Source of the DNA: Tenacibaculum aiptasiae
Lineage (GTDB): Bacteria; Bacteroidota; Bacteroidia; Flavobacteriales; Flavobacteriaceae
Assembly: GCF_008806755.1 (NCBI RefSeq)
Contig: NZ_WAAU01000014.1
Span: 62,207-126,206 of the forward strand
DNA: 64,000 nucleotides
Direction of reading: 5' to 3'
The translations under genes and the position numbers were made by a program. The notes below the pieces were generated by a model. It saw only the letters and a program-made list of their open reading frames with translations, was not told the DNA's origin and did not search any database. Position 1 is the stretch's first letter, and each line of letters begins with the position of its first letter. Positions 25,321 to 35,198 of this stretch are shown in pieces.

Positions 25321-27966
25321 TTACACTACATATTCTTTAGCTTTATCTAATACTTTAGGTAAACCTCCTGGGTTTTTACCACCAGCAGTAGCAAAGAAAT
25401 TTTGTCCACCACCACCACCGTGGATATATTTTCCTAATTCACGTACTACCTTACCAGCATCATAACCACGTTCGTTAGCTAACTCTTTAGATATATAACA
25501 AGTTAACATTGCTTTTTCTGGAGTAGCTGAAGTAGCAAATAATAAGAACAGGTTTTTGTGTTCGCCACCTAATTCAAACATTAGGTTTTTAATACTATTT
25601 TGATCTAAATCTACTTTAGTAGCTAAGAACTGAACACCATTAACTTCTTCTAATTGATTTTTAATGTCTCCTTTCATGTTTTTAGCTTTGTCCTTTAAAA
25701 GCTGCTCTATTTGCTTTTTTAAGGCAGTATTTTCAGTTTGTAAGTTGTTTACAGACTTAGCAACATCTTTAGGGTTTTTTAGTAACTGTTTTACAGCAGT
25801 AAAATTACGTTCAACATCTTCAAAATATTCTCCAACAGCTACGTTAGTAATTGCTTCAATACGTCTAATACCAGCAGCAACAGCTCCTTCTGATTTTATT
25901 TTGAAATACCAAATATCACCTGTTTGTTGTACGTGAGTACCTCCACATAATTCCATTGATTGTCCAAACTTAATAGCACGAACACTATCTCCATACTTTT
26001 CACCAAACAATGCTATTGCACCTTCATCAATAGCTTGTTGCATAGGAATACTTCTTCTTTCTATTAAAGGTAAGTTTTCACGAATACGAGCATTTACAAA
26101 TTCTTCAATTTCTTGTAGTTGATCTTTGTCTACTTTTGAGAAGTGAGAAAAGTCAAAACGTAAATAATCTGGGCTAACTAACGATCCTTTTTGTTCAACA
26201 TGTGTTCCTAAAATAGAACGTAATGCTTGATGTAATAAATGCGTAGCAGTATGATTGCTTGCAGATAAACGTCTAAATTCATCATTTACAACAGCCTTAA
26301 ACGTTTCATTTAAGTTTTTAGGAAGGTTTTTAGTAAAGTGAATAATTACGTTGTTTTCTTTTTTAGTATCTACTACATAAATAACATCACCATTAGAAAA
26401 CTCAATATAACCTTTGTCACCAACTTGTCCACCACCTTCTGGGTAGAACGGAGTCATGTTGAATACCAATTGGTATTGATCTCCATCTTTTTTGGTAGTA
26501 ACTTTTCTATAACGAGTTAGCTTTACATCAACACTAAGTGTATCATAACCAACAAATTCTTCAACTTCATCTTCAATTAATACAATCCAGTCACCAGTTT
26601 CACTTGCTGATGCAGCACGAGAACGATCTTTTTGCTTTTTCATTTCGTTATTAAAACCATCAAGATCTACTGTAAATCCGTATTCCTTAGCTATTAACTG
26701 GGTTAAATCTACAGGAAACCCATAAGTATCATATAATTCAAATGCTAATTGACCAGAAACTGTTTTTTCTACAGGAGAAATAGAAACATCGCTAATAATA
26801 TTTTTACCTTTAATACTAGATTCTAAATTAAGTATTCCAGTAGAAATTGTTCTTAAAAAAGAAGCTTCTTCTTCTTTAATTACATTATGAACTAATGAAT
26901 ATTGTTTTCTAATTTCAGGAAAAGCATCTCCCATTTGGTGAGATAAAGTTTCCGCTAACTTGTATATAAATGGTTCTTTTTTGTTTAAGAAAGTAAATCC
27001 ATAACGAATAGCTCTACGTAAAATTCTTCTAATTACATAACCAGCACCATTATTGCTAGGTAATTGACCATCGGCAATAGCAAAAGCTACGGCACGAACG
27101 TGATCTGCAATTACACGAATAGCGATGTCTATTTTTTCATCTTTACCGTAAGAAATTCCAGTAATTGTTTCAACTTCTCTAATTAACGGTGTAAACACAT
27201 CTGTATCATAATTAGATTGAACATCTTGTAAAACCATACATAAACGCTCAAATCCCATACCTGTATCAATATGCTTAGCAGGTAAATCTTCTAATGAACC
27301 ATTAGCTTTACGGTTGAATTGCATGAAAACTAAGTTCCATATTTCAACAACTTGAGGGTGATCTTCGTTAACTAATGTTTTACCATCAATTTTAGCTTTT
27401 TCTTCAGCCGAACGAATATCAACATGAATTTCTGAACATGGACCACAAGGACCTTGATCCCCCATTTCCCAGAAATTATCTTTTTTATTTCCCATTAAGA
27501 TACGATCTTCAGAAATGTATTGTTTCCATAAATCGTATGCTTCTTGATCCATTTTAGTACCGTCTTTTTCGTCACCTTCAAAAACAGTTACATATAAAAT
27601 GTCTTTATCTATTTTATAAACTTCGGTTAATAATTCCCAAGCCCAAGCAATTGCTTCTTTTTTAAAGTAATCACCAAAACTCCAGTTTCCTAACATTTCA
27701 AACATGGTGTGGTGATAAGTATCATAACCAACCTCTTCCAAGTCGTTATGCTTACCAGAAACACGTAAACATTTTTGAGAATCTGAGATTCGATTATTTT
27801 TTGGAGTGGCATTCCCTAAGAAAAACTCTTTAAAAGGCGCCATACCAGAGTTGGTAAACATTAAAGTAGGATCATTCTTTAACACCATAGGTGCCGAAGG
27901 AACGATGTCGTGTTGTTTTGATTTAAAAAATTCTAAAAATTTAGCTCTAATATCCTGAGATTTCAT
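25321..27966 (-). CDS. alaS: Alanyl-tRNA synthetase
   Basis: 881 residues, full length for the family. The class II aminoacylation domain starts at residue 1 ([21 protein letters not shown]). The editing domain has the zinc motif HTATHLLH with CGGTH further on. The C-terminal DHHA1 domain ends in [20 protein letters not shown]. It charges tRNA-Ala and clears mischarged Ser or Gly. It is divergent to the M23 peptidase gene, with about 150 bases between. Confidence 0.98.
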   Translation of the reverse strand: MKSQDIRAKFLEFFKSKQHDIVPSAPMVLKNDPTLMFTNSGMAPFKEFFLGNATPKNNRISDSQKCLRVSGKHNDLEEVGYDTYHHTMFEMLGNWSFGDYFKKEAIAWAWELLTEVYKIDKDILYVTVFEGDEKDGTKMDQEAYDLWKQYISEDRILMGNKKDNFWEMGDQGPCGPCSEIHVDIRSAEEKAKIDGKTLVNEDHPQVVEIWNLVFMQFNRKANGSLEDLPAKHIDTGMGFERLCMVLQDVQSNYDTDVFTPLIREVETITGISYGKDEKIDIAIRVIADHVRAVAFAIADGQLPSNNGAGYVIRRILRRAIRYGFTFLNKKEPFIYKLAETLSHQMGDAFPEIRKQYSLVHNVIKEEEASFLRTISTGILNLESSIKGKNIISDVSISPVEKTVSGQLAFELYDTYGFPVDLTQLIAKEYGFTVDLDGFNNEMKKQKDRSRAASASETGDWIVLIEDEVEEFVGYDTLSVDVKLTRYRKVTTKKDGDQYQLVFNMTPFYPEGGGQVGDKGYIEFSNGDVIYVVDTKKENNVIIHFTKNLPKNLNETFKAVVNDEFRRLSASNHTATHLLHQALRSILGTHVEQKGSLVSPDYLRFDFSHFSKVDKDQLQEIEEFVNARIRENLPLIERRSIPMQQAIDEGAIALFGEKYGDSVRAIKFGQSMELCGGTHVQQTGDIWYFKIKSEGAVAAGIRRIEAITNVAVGEYFEDVERNFTAVKQLLKNPKDVAKSVNNLQTENTALKKQIEQLLKDKAKNMKGDIKNQLEEVNGVQFLATKVDLDQNSIKNLMFELGGEHKNLFLLFATSATPEKAMLTCYISKELANERGYDAGKVVRELGKYIHGGGGGQNFFATAGGKNPGGLPKVLDKAKEYVV

Positions 27967-28040
27967 ACAACTCTAGTATCTTAATTCTGTTAAATTATCA
28001 TTAAAAAACTGCTTTAGAAAAGAAGTTTTAAAACATTTTG

Positions 28041-28048
28041 TAAATTTG
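28041..28048 (+). promoter_or_regulatory. -7 box upstream of the M23 peptidase gene
   Basis: TAAATTTG matches TAnnTTTG. It lies 71 bases before the ATG at 28120. The -33 region is weak (TTTA near 28013). A small GCTC/GAGC hairpin follows in the leader near 28082-28098. Confidence 0.4.
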
Positions 28049-28119
28049 TGAGTTTCTAAACATAACCCCTTAAAACAAGTTGCTCGTTTAAAGAGCACAA
28101 AAATAGTACATTTAGCATT

Positions 28120-29088
28120 ATGGCGAAAGTAAAATATTATTACGACCCAGAGACTTTATCATATCGAAAAATAGAAGCTAAAAAAAGCGAAACTTATAAG
28201 AAATCTTTTTTAGGAATTATAAGTGCTTTATTAATTGCATTTTTCGGTTTTATTGGGTTTAGCCAATTCTTAATGTCGCCTAAAGAAAGAGCTCAAAAGA
28301 GAGAGTTAGATAATTTGAAATTACACTATGAGTTACTTTCAAAGAAAATGGAAGAGAGTTCTAATGTTTTAAGAGAGTTACAAGAACGTGATAATAATAT
28401 TTACAGAACTTATTTTGAAGCAAGTCCTATTCCAGAAGAACAGCGTAAAGCAGGGTTTGGTGGAGTAAATAGATATAAACATTTAGAAGGATTTGATAAT
28501 TCTGAAATGGTAAAAAATGTGACTAAAGATTTAGATGTATTAGCTAAACAAATGGTGGTACAATCTAAGTCCTTAGATGAAATTGTTTCTTTAGCAAAAG
28601 AAAAAGAAAAAATGTTGGCTTCGATACCAGCTATTCAACCTGTGAAAAACGAGGATTTAAAAAGAATGGCTTCTGGTTATGGAATGCGTTTGCACCCAAT
28701 ATTAAAATCTTGGAGAATGCACAACGGTATGGATTTTACTGCACCAACTGGTACTCCAATTTTTGCTTCTGGAAATGGTAAGATTAAAAAAGCACATCGT
28801 AGTTCTACTTTTGGAAAAGTAGTTTATATAGATCATGGATATGGTTACGAAACTATTTATGCACACATGAGTAAGATTGTAGCTAAGAAAGGGCAGAAAG
28901 TAAAACGTGGCGATTTAATTGGTTATGTTGGAAATACTGGGCGTTCTGCTGCTCCTCACTTACATTATGAAGTACACAAAAACGGGAGAGCTGTAAATCC
29001 TATTTATTACTACTATGGCGATTTAACTCCTGAAGAGTTCGTAGCAATGCAAAAAGCATCTCAACAAAAAGGACAATCTTACGATTAA
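28120..29088 (+). CDS. M23 family peptidoglycan endopeptidase, membrane-anchored
   Basis: 322 residues. One membrane helix at about 31-52, a coiled coil at about 55-95, then the LytM/M23 domain at about 180-295. Zinc and catalytic motifs are HNGMDF and HLHYEVHKNG. The coiled coil plus M23 layout resembles Bacteroidota cell-wall endopeptidases that cut peptide cross-links during growth or division. All active residues appear present. A MerR-like gene follows after 20 bases, probably in the same unit. Confidence 0.92.
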   Translation: MAKVKYYYDPETLSYRKIEAKKSETYKKSFLGIISALLIAFFGFIGFSQFLMSPKERAQKRELDNLKLHYELLSKKMEESSNVLRELQERDNNIYRTYFEASPIPEEQRKAGFGGVNRYKHLEGFDNSEMVKNVTKDLDVLAKQMVVQSKSLDEIVSLAKEKEKMLASIPAIQPVKNEDLKRMASGYGMRLHPILKSWRMHNGMDFTAPTGTPIFASGNGKIKKAHRSSTFGKVVYIDHGYGYETIYAHMSKIVAKKGQKVKRGDLIGYVGNTGRSAAPHLHYEVHKNGRAVNPIYYYYGDLTPEEFVAMQKASQQKGQSYD

Positions 29089-29108
29089 TCATTAATTGGC
29101 TATGAATA

Positions 29109-29438
29109 ATGTATATTGATTTACCTGATAAAAGATATTATAAGATTGGAGAAGTAGCCAAAGCTTTTGGAGTAAATGTTTCTTTAATACGTTTTTGGGA
29201 TAATGAATTTGAAGTAATTAAACCTAAAAAGAATGCAAAAGGGAATAGGTTATTTACCAAAGAAGATGTTGAAAACTTCAAATTAATATACAATTTAGTC
29301 AAAGAAAGAGGTTTTACTTTAGATGGTGCGAGGCAAAAACTAAAGAAAAATCCTAAAGAGGTTGTTAATAACCACGAAATTATTAGTCGATTAGAAGCGG
29401 TTAAAGCTGAATTGCAAAAAATCAAGAATCAATTATAA
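29109..29438 (+). CDS. Small MerR-family regulator
   Basis: 109 residues. The winged helix covers about 8-75 (YKIGEVAKAFGVNVSLIRFWDNEF, then GNRLFTKEDVENFKLI), ending in a short helix (about 90-109) for dimerisation. There is no effector domain and no metal-binding Cys. The alaS, M23, MerR order is common in Bacteroidota, to my recollection. Targets are unknown; neighbouring cell-wall genes are possible. Confidence 0.9.
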   Translation: MYIDLPDKRYYKIGEVAKAFGVNVSLIRFWDNEFEVIKPKKNAKGNRLFTKEDVENFKLIYNLVKERGFTLDGARQKLKKNPKEVVNNHEIISRLEAVKAELQKIKNQL

Positions 29439-29536
29439 TAAAAAATAGAAAATGTAGTTGCTTACTTTAAGTAATTAGATTGTTGTGTTTTTCTAACTCA
29501 TACAATTTAGAAATTGTTAATTCAACTCATTTTATA

Positions 29537-30397
29537 ATGATAAAAAAAAGCCTAATTCTACTATCATTTTTGTTAATTGCTAGTTGTCAAAATTTTGGAC
29601 AATTAAAAGTATTAGCCAGTTTACCCGATATTTTAGAAGAAGTTTCTGGAGTTCAAAAAATTAAGAATTCAGATTTATTATGGATGCTTAATGATAGTGG
29701 GAATGCTCCTGTTATTTACGGTGTTGATACCAAAGGAAATATTATAAGAGAAGTAGTTGTAAACGCTAAAAACCACGATTGGGAAGATCTTACTTCTGAT
29801 GATGAAGGGAACTTGTATATTGCTGATTTTGGTAACAATGGTAACAAGAGAAAGAATTTAAAAATCTTGAAAATTAAGAATGAAGATTTATTAAATAATG
29901 ATGAGGTTGATGTTGAAAAAATAAAGTTCTCATATCCTAATCAGGAAAAGTTTCCACCTAAAAAGAAGAAACGTTTTTTTGATGCTGAAAGCTTGTTGTA
30001 TAAAGATGGTTCGTTATACATTTTTACTAAAAGCAGAGTAAAAGGAAACTACGGAGAAACTAGTTTATATAAAATTCCAGCAGTAAAAGGACGTTACACA
30101 GCAAAATATGTTTCATCTTTTGAAGCTTGTAGCGATTTTCATTGTTGGATTACTTCCGCAGCAATATCACCAGATGGGAAAAAAGTTGTTTTGTTAAATC
30201 ACCAATCGGTTTATGTATTTACAAATTTTACAGGTGATAATTTTATGTCAGGAGATGTAAAAGAACTTCCTTTAGGACATGTTTCTCAAAAAGAGAGTGT
30301 TGCTTTTAAAGATAACAATACCCTCTTTATTGCTGATGAGAGAGACCATTTAGAAGGAGGAATGTTGTATGAGTTTAGCTTAAATAAAGCTCAATAA
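29537..30397 (+). CDS. Lipoprotein with beta-propeller-like repeats, unknown function
   Basis: 286 residues from the ATG at 29537 (MIKKSLILLSFLLIASCQ). An in-frame start 19 codons upstream would bury the signal peptide, so it is rejected. The lipobox is IASC with Cys17. Repeated blocks such as LWMLNDSGNAPVIYGVDTKGNI and LTSDDEGNLYIADFGNNGN are typical of NHL or SMP-30-like propellers. A Cys pair (FEACSDFHCW) may form a disulfide. Ligand unknown. Its 3' end overlaps the convergent DUF423 gene by 18 bases. Confidence 0.82.
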   Translation: MIKKSLILLSFLLIASCQNFGQLKVLASLPDILEEVSGVQKIKNSDLLWMLNDSGNAPVIYGVDTKGNIIREVVVNAKNHDWEDLTSDDEGNLYIADFGNNGNKRKNLKILKIKNEDLLNNDEVDVEKIKFSYPNQEKFPPKKKKRFFDAESLLYKDGSLYIFTKSRVKGNYGETSLYKIPAVKGRYTAKYVSSFEACSDFHCWITSAAISPDGKKVVLLNHQSVYVFTNFTGDNFMSGDVKELPLGHVSQKESVAFKDNNTLFIADERDHLEGGMLYEFSLNKAQ

Positions 30398-30751
30398 CAT
30401 CATTGCCCAACCAACAATTAATAATAAGCCACCTAAAGGAGTAATTGGCCCTAAAAACTTCATTTTTTTACCTTTTGCATCAGACAATACCAAACCGTAA
30501 ATGCTAAAAGAAAAAAGGATGATTCCTAAAATAAAAGACCAACCCATTAATTGATTTGGAGTAGAAAAGTTTGTACCTACAAAAAGCAATACAATTGCAT
30601 GATACATTTGATATTTTACTCCAGTTTCAAACGATTTTAATTGATCGTCTGATAATATCTTTTTTAAAGCATGTGCTCCAAAAGCACCAAAAATTACAGC
30701 TAACATTCCGAAAATAGCTCCAGAAATTAATATAGTTTGTTGTGTTATCAT
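30380..30751 (-). CDS. DUF423 family membrane protein
   Basis: 123 residues, four membrane helices. GAFGAHALKKILSDDQLKSFETGVKYQMYHAIVLL is the signature block of DUF423 (YwdK-like). ITPLGGLLLIVGWAMML near the C-terminus also matches. Function unknown in all members. A terminator for the upstream gene at 30816 separates the two, so it needs its own promoter or read-through. Confidence 0.93.
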   Translation of the reverse strand: MITQQTILISGAIFGMLAVIFGAFGAHALKKILSDDQLKSFETGVKYQMYHAIVLLFVGTNFSTPNQLMGWSFILGIILFSFSIYGLVLSDAKGKKMKFLGPITPLGGLLLIVGWAMMLLSFI

Positions 30752-30760
30752 AAGAAGAAA

Positions 30761-30791
30761 AAAGACTTTACGAATGCAATGTAAAGTCTTT
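30761..30791 (-). terminator. Rho-independent terminator of the phosphoesterase-barrel gene
   Basis: AAAGACTTTAC (30761-30771) and GTAAAGTCTTT (30781-30791) form an 11-bp stem with a 9-base loop. On the minus strand it continues into TTTTTTC. Confidence 0.85.
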
Positions 30792-30815
30792 ATATTTTAA
30801 GTTAATAATTACGAA

Positions 30816-33800
30816 TTAAAAAGAGAATCCAATTCCGAAGGCAAATCTGTCTTCGTTAGAGTTTCCTTGGAAATATGAGATATTCATGGTGAATAAATCG
30901 ATACCACTTAACCAAACAGATCCACCATAACTTGTATGCCAAGTAGTAGAGTTTGGAGAGTATGGAGACCAAACACGTCCATAATCAAATCCTCCAGTGA
31001 TTCCTATTTTCATTGGCATAATACCAGTGTTTAAGCGTCCAAAACGTAAACGTAAATCATTTGAATGGTAAAAGCTTTCTGTACCGGTAAAACGTTGACG
31101 ATTAAAACCTCTTAAGCTTTTATCACCACCTAAAGTTGCTCCTTGGTAAAATTCAAATCTATTTCCAATATTGATGTGAGTTCCAATTTCTGAAGCAAAA
31201 ACTAAAGAACGGTTTTGTACCAAGTTTTGATAAAAAGCTAATGAACTTTTAATATATCCAAAACGTCTATCAAAATCATCCGACTTTGTTTTAGCTCCAA
31301 TAGATGCTTCAAAATTCATTCCTTTCGTAGGAAAACTAGCATTATCTACTCGATTATGAGTAAAGCTTAATTCACCACCTAAGAAATAATTTGTGTCGAA
31401 AATATTAATTGGTGATTGATTAAAATTGGTAATATTTCTATTTGGAGTGTTTTGAATTTCATAACCTTCAACAGAAGCTGATAGTTTTACAATACTACCA
31501 CCTCTAAGCCTTCTTAATAATGAAGGAGTAAAGCTTAATTCGCTTCTTTTTACTCTATAAAAATCTAAATCCTCATCCATGTCTCCAGTAGGCATTAAGA
31601 ATGAAGAGTCATTACCCCATCCAAAGAAGTTGATAGAATAATTGTCGCTAGTAACTTTTGCTTTTAAATGTAAACTCCAGTTTCCAATAAACTCAGTAAA
31701 TTCTCCATTGTATTCAACATCATAACCACTTGTTGATGAGTAATAATTTGCAGAAACTATATGTTGACTTCCAAATGGGCGTTTTTTAAATCCTTGTTTG
31801 GTATATGTAAGCGTAGCTCCGAAAAAGAAACCATCATCAGGGTTGCTTCCTATATTAGGAAAAACTACGGTTGTGTTATTATTAATATCACGGTGATTGT
31901 ACGTGTTTTTGAAGTAATTATCAGAACGTAAATCGGCAGTTTCAGAACTTGGATTTACTGTGTTTTTCTTCGATTTGTAATCGTAGATTTTTGTTTTCTT
32001 ACTCCATCCAGAAACTTTAGATTCATCTGTATAAACATCATGATCTTGTCCACCAATGATTCTTAATAAAATACCATCATTTACATCTCCTGAAATTAAA
32101 AATTCATCATCACCATTTAAACCATATAATTGTACCTCTTTAGTTTCTTTTGTTTTAAATGTACGATTGTAAATTTCGTTATCTTTTCTAAATACAGTTA
32201 CATTGGTTTCATCATCATTTAAACGTTTGATAATAAATTTATCTTTTTTATCAGTTCCAACTACATAAACAATTTTTGCTTGTTTTTCGTAATAACGTTT
32301 AGCTATATCTTTTAACTTGTTTCTACGTGCTTTTATTTTAGCAATGGTTTCTTCACCATCAATATCATAAATAGATTTAGGTAGTTGTTTAATAGCATTT
32401 TCAATTACTTCATCAGTTAAGTTCTTTTGAATGTAATCGGCTTGTTTATACCAATCGTCTAGAGTTAATTTATTTAAAAATTCAGCATCAAAGAATCGAG
32501 GGTAGTTGTTATACCATTTCATGTCTTTAATATCATCTTCAAAAGTTTGCATGTTTTTTACTAAAGGAGCAAACTGTTGAAAAAGTGGAATCATAACTCC
32601 ATCAAATTTAGAAAAAGGTTGATCTCTATCTCTTGGAATAGGGCGATAAAAAGTTTTTCCATCATCAGTTTTAAAAGAAGCCCAACGCCATTGGTCTTCG
32701 TGCCTATCCCAGTCACCAATAACCATGTCAAACAAACGAGAACGTATAGCCCAATCTTGATCAACTGAGTGTTTACCATTCTTTCTTATTTTCTCTAAAA
32801 CATCAAAGGTGTTTACTATTTTCTTTGAGTTTCCAAAGTTGTCTAATTCGCTCCTATCTCCAGCAGGACGTTCTTCTAGTAAGTATAAACTTCCTCCAAA
32901 AATATCATTGTATTGCCCTAAAATTGGTTGTTTAGGCATGTAATATAACTTAGGGTTGGTATGGTAAATATTTACCGATTTAGCCATATCTGGAATAACA
33001 AATGCTGCATAAGGATGCGACATGGTAAAGATATCCTGAACTACATCTACTAAAAATGTACCTTTTAAAATACCACCCATAATACGACTTCCATCTTTTA
33101 CAATAGATCGTAAAACATATTGTTTACCATCTGGATTTTCTAATCGTAGTGAGTTGGTTTGATTTCCTCCACCTCTTCGAATTGGTTTTAAACCACCGTA
33201 AACTTTGTCAAGTTCTAAAACAGGAACTTTTACCTTTTTGCCATATTTTTCTCTATGTAAATCGCCCCACATAAATTTATGGAAGCCACTTACTTCTGTA
33301 CTTTCTTTATCATAAATAGATGTTTCTACGAATTCTTTGTGAGCGTCATATTCTGGGAAGCTATTATACTCTTGTGTTTTTTTAGGTTTTATAATTTCCT
33401 TGCTAAATAATAATTTGTTTCCATCTTTTTCATTTGCCGAATAAAATTCAACAATAGCAGAACCATCTGTATAATAATTTAAAATAGCATATCCATGATT
33501 TCCATAAGTAAATTGAGCTCCATAGTTTGCTAAGGCAGCTGACTCTTTTGAGCCTGAACCGCTAATTATTTGTTTGAATTTCCCGTAATTAAGAATATTT
33601 TCGTCTACTGGGTTGTCTTCAATATATTGTAAATTGTGTTCATGACCAGATACAAAAACAATATTTTGTCTAAAGTCACCAGCAATAGTTTGTAGTTGTT
33701 TTACAAAATCAGTGTAGTTTTTATTAAAAATATCGGTTTGAATTCCTACATGAGTACGTAATCCGTTTTTTAATGTTCCTAAAATAGGAAATGGTTTCAT

Positions 33801-34520
33801 ATGGTCTTTAAAAGAATAACTTCCTCCATGAGGTCCATTACTAAACATTGGATGATGCATTGCTACCACAACATTTTTGTAACGGTTCTTTTTAAATAAT
33901 CCCCAAACTTCATCAATAAAACGTTCACGAGTTTTAATATCACAGTCTTCGTTAATAGTTGGGTGTTTGTCCCAATCGGCAATAAACCAACGGCTATCAA
34001 TAATAATTAATGTTATGTCATCGTTTATTTCAACCTTTTTTAAACCACAACCATCTTCTGGTAAAAAAGAATTTTTACCTAGGGCTTTTTCTACTATTTT
34101 TTCTTGACGCTTTAATCCTTTTAATCCGTTATACCAATCGTGATTCCCAGGAATAAAAATTGGTTTCCCTTTGAAGTCTTTTACAGCATTAATTTGTGTT
34201 TGTATTCTATGTTCAGCTAAGGCTCTTTCTTTACTACTTTTTTTAGGTACTCCATAAGGATATACATTATCACCCAAAAATAAAGCTGTCGAATTTTTAT
34301 CTGATTTGTTTAAGGCTTCTTGAAAGTAGGTTAAAGACGGGATTGTTTTTCCCATTTCTGCATTACCTGCATCTCCAATTAAATAAAAGGAATGTGCTAT
34401 TTTTTTATTGGTAGTTACTGTTTTTGGAGCTGTCTTATCAGCATACTTTGCATTGTAAGAAGCACAACCAATCAGCAACATAATTGTTATAAAATATAGA
34501 AATGATTTTACTGAATTCAT
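30816..34520 (-). CDS. Large lipoprotein: metallophosphoesterase + kinase-like region + C-terminal outer-membrane beta-barrel
   Basis: 1234 residues. A signal peptide ends at Cys19 (LIGCASYN). Residues about 45-360 are a calcineurin-like phosphoesterase with GDAGN, FLGDNVYPYG, PGNHDWY, MHHPMF and SGHEHN. The middle (about 400-850) is less clear, but GDWDRHEDQWRW (about 600-612) followed by PIPRDRDQPFSKFDG (about 627-641) recalls the ATP-site motifs of CotH/FAM20/HipA-type kinases. The last 350 residues are a BamA-like 16-strand barrel (GGDKSLRGFNRQRF, and a final FAFGIGFSF). It therefore sits in the outer membrane; the enzymatic parts probably face the periplasm, or the surface if exported. 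Substrate unknown. Phosphoesterase and barrel calls are firm; the kinase idea is inference. Confidence 0.88.
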   Translation of the reverse strand: MNSVKSFLYFITIMLLIGCASYNAKYADKTAPKTVTTNKKIAHSFYLIGDAGNAEMGKTIPSLTYFQEALNKSDKNSTALFLGDNVYPYGVPKKSSKERALAEHRIQTQINAVKDFKGKPIFIPGNHDWYNGLKGLKRQEKIVEKALGKNSFLPEDGCGLKKVEINDDITLIIIDSRWFIADWDKHPTINEDCDIKTRERFIDEVWGLFKKNRYKNVVVAMHHPMFSNGPHGGSYSFKDHMKPFPILGTLKNGLRTHVGIQTDIFNKNYTDFVKQLQTIAGDFRQNIVFVSGHEHNLQYIEDNPVDENILNYGKFKQIISGSGSKESAALANYGAQFTYGNHGYAILNYYTDGSAIVEFYSANEKDGNKLLFSKEIIKPKKTQEYNSFPEYDAHKEFVETSIYDKESTEVSGFHKFMWGDLHREKYGKKVKVPVLELDKVYGGLKPIRRGGGNQTNSLRLENPDGKQYVLRSIVKDGSRIMGGILKGTFLVDVVQDIFTMSHPYAAFVIPDMAKSVNIYHTNPKLYYMPKQPILGQYNDIFGGSLYLLEERPAGDRSELDNFGNSKKIVNTFDVLEKIRKNGKHSVDQDWAIRSRLFDMVIGDWDRHEDQWRWASFKTDDGKTFYRPIPRDRDQPFSKFDGVMIPLFQQFAPLVKNMQTFEDDIKDMKWYNNYPRFFDAEFLNKLTLDDWYKQADYIQKNLTDEVIENAIKQLPKSIYDIDGEETIAKIKARRNKLKDIAKRYYEKQAKIVYVVGTDKKDKFIIKRLNDDETNVTVFRKDNEIYNRTFKTKETKEVQLYGLNGDDEFLISGDVNDGILLRIIGGQDHDVYTDESKVSGWSKKTKIYDYKSKKNTVNPSSETADLRSDNYFKNTYNHRDINNNTTVVFPNIGSNPDDGFFFGATLTYTKQGFKKRPFGSQHIVSANYYSSTSGYDVEYNGEFTEFIGNWSLHLKAKVTSDNYSINFFGWGNDSSFLMPTGDMDEDLDFYRVKRSELSFTPSLLRRLRGGSIVKLSASVEGYEIQNTPNRNITNFNQSPINIFDTNYFLGGELSFTHNRVDNASFPTKGMNFEASIGAKTKSDDFDRRFGYIKSSLAFYQNLVQNRSLVFASEIGTHINIGNRFEFYQGATLGGDKSLRGFNRQRFTGTESFYHSNDLRLRFGRLNTGIMPMKIGITGGFDYGRVWSPYSPNSTTWHTSYGGSVWLSGIDLFTMNISYFQGNSNEDRFAFGIGFSF

Positions 34521-34615
34521 GGTTCGGTGTTTAGTAGTGTAAATTTACCTCTTTTTTACCATTAGAGCTACAAAGTGGCTATAAAATAAACGGTTTTAGC
34601 AGCTTGTTTTAAAAG

Positions 34616-35194
34616 CTAAGAATCGATTAAGTTTTTATAATCTTTAAGTGTGTCAATATCAACCAAATTAGTAGGAGGCATTTTAATAATTGTGGAAAGA
34701 TTTTCTTTCAAAAACATCTTTGCACCATTGTCTCCTTTTAATGTTTTTAAATCATTAAAATATGCTTTTGGAAAAACTACAGGAACTCCTGCTTTTTCAT
34801 TATAGTTTGAAGCTATAATTTTTTCTGGATTTTCAGAAGATGTTTTGATTAACTCATTAAGATATTCACTGGTAATATTTGGTTGGTCAGCCAACATAAT
34901 TAATACATTATCATAGTTTTTTTCAACTTGAAGTATGCCTGCAATTATACTTGAGCTTAACCCTTTTTTATAATTCGGATTTATAATGATAGGAACTTCG
35001 TTTTTCTGTACTATTTTCTCTAAAGTTTTTTTATTAGCTCCCAAAACACAAAAAACACTATTAGCATTTGATTGTATTGCGGTTTTAAGAGACCAACCTA
35101 AAAGAGTTGTTTTTTTATATGGAAGTGCTTGTTTTATAGTTCCCATTCTTGATGAATTTCCTGCTGCTAATAAGATAATTGCGGTTTTTTGCAT
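34616..35194 (-). CDS. MocA/MobA-like nucleotidyltransferase
   Basis: 192 residues. LLAAGNSSRMGTIKQALPY is the nucleotide-binding loop, and LADQPNITSEYL holds the metal-binding Asp of MocA-type enzymes. These transfer CMP to molybdenum cofactor to give the cytosine dinucleotide form. The XdhC gene upstream (4-base gap) supports a role in maturing a molybdenum hydroxylase, but no such enzyme is encoded in this window. Other NTP-transferase roles cannot be excluded. Confidence 0.85.
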   Translation of the reverse strand: MQKTAIILLAAGNSSRMGTIKQALPYKKTTLLGWSLKTAIQSNANSVFCVLGANKKTLEKIVQKNEVPIIINPNYKKGLSSSIIAGILQVEKNYDNVLIMLADQPNITSEYLNELIKTSSENPEKIIASNYNEKAGVPVVFPKAYFNDLKTLKGDNGAKMFLKENLSTIIKMPPTNLVDIDTLKDYKNLIDS

Positions 35195-35198
35195 ATAG

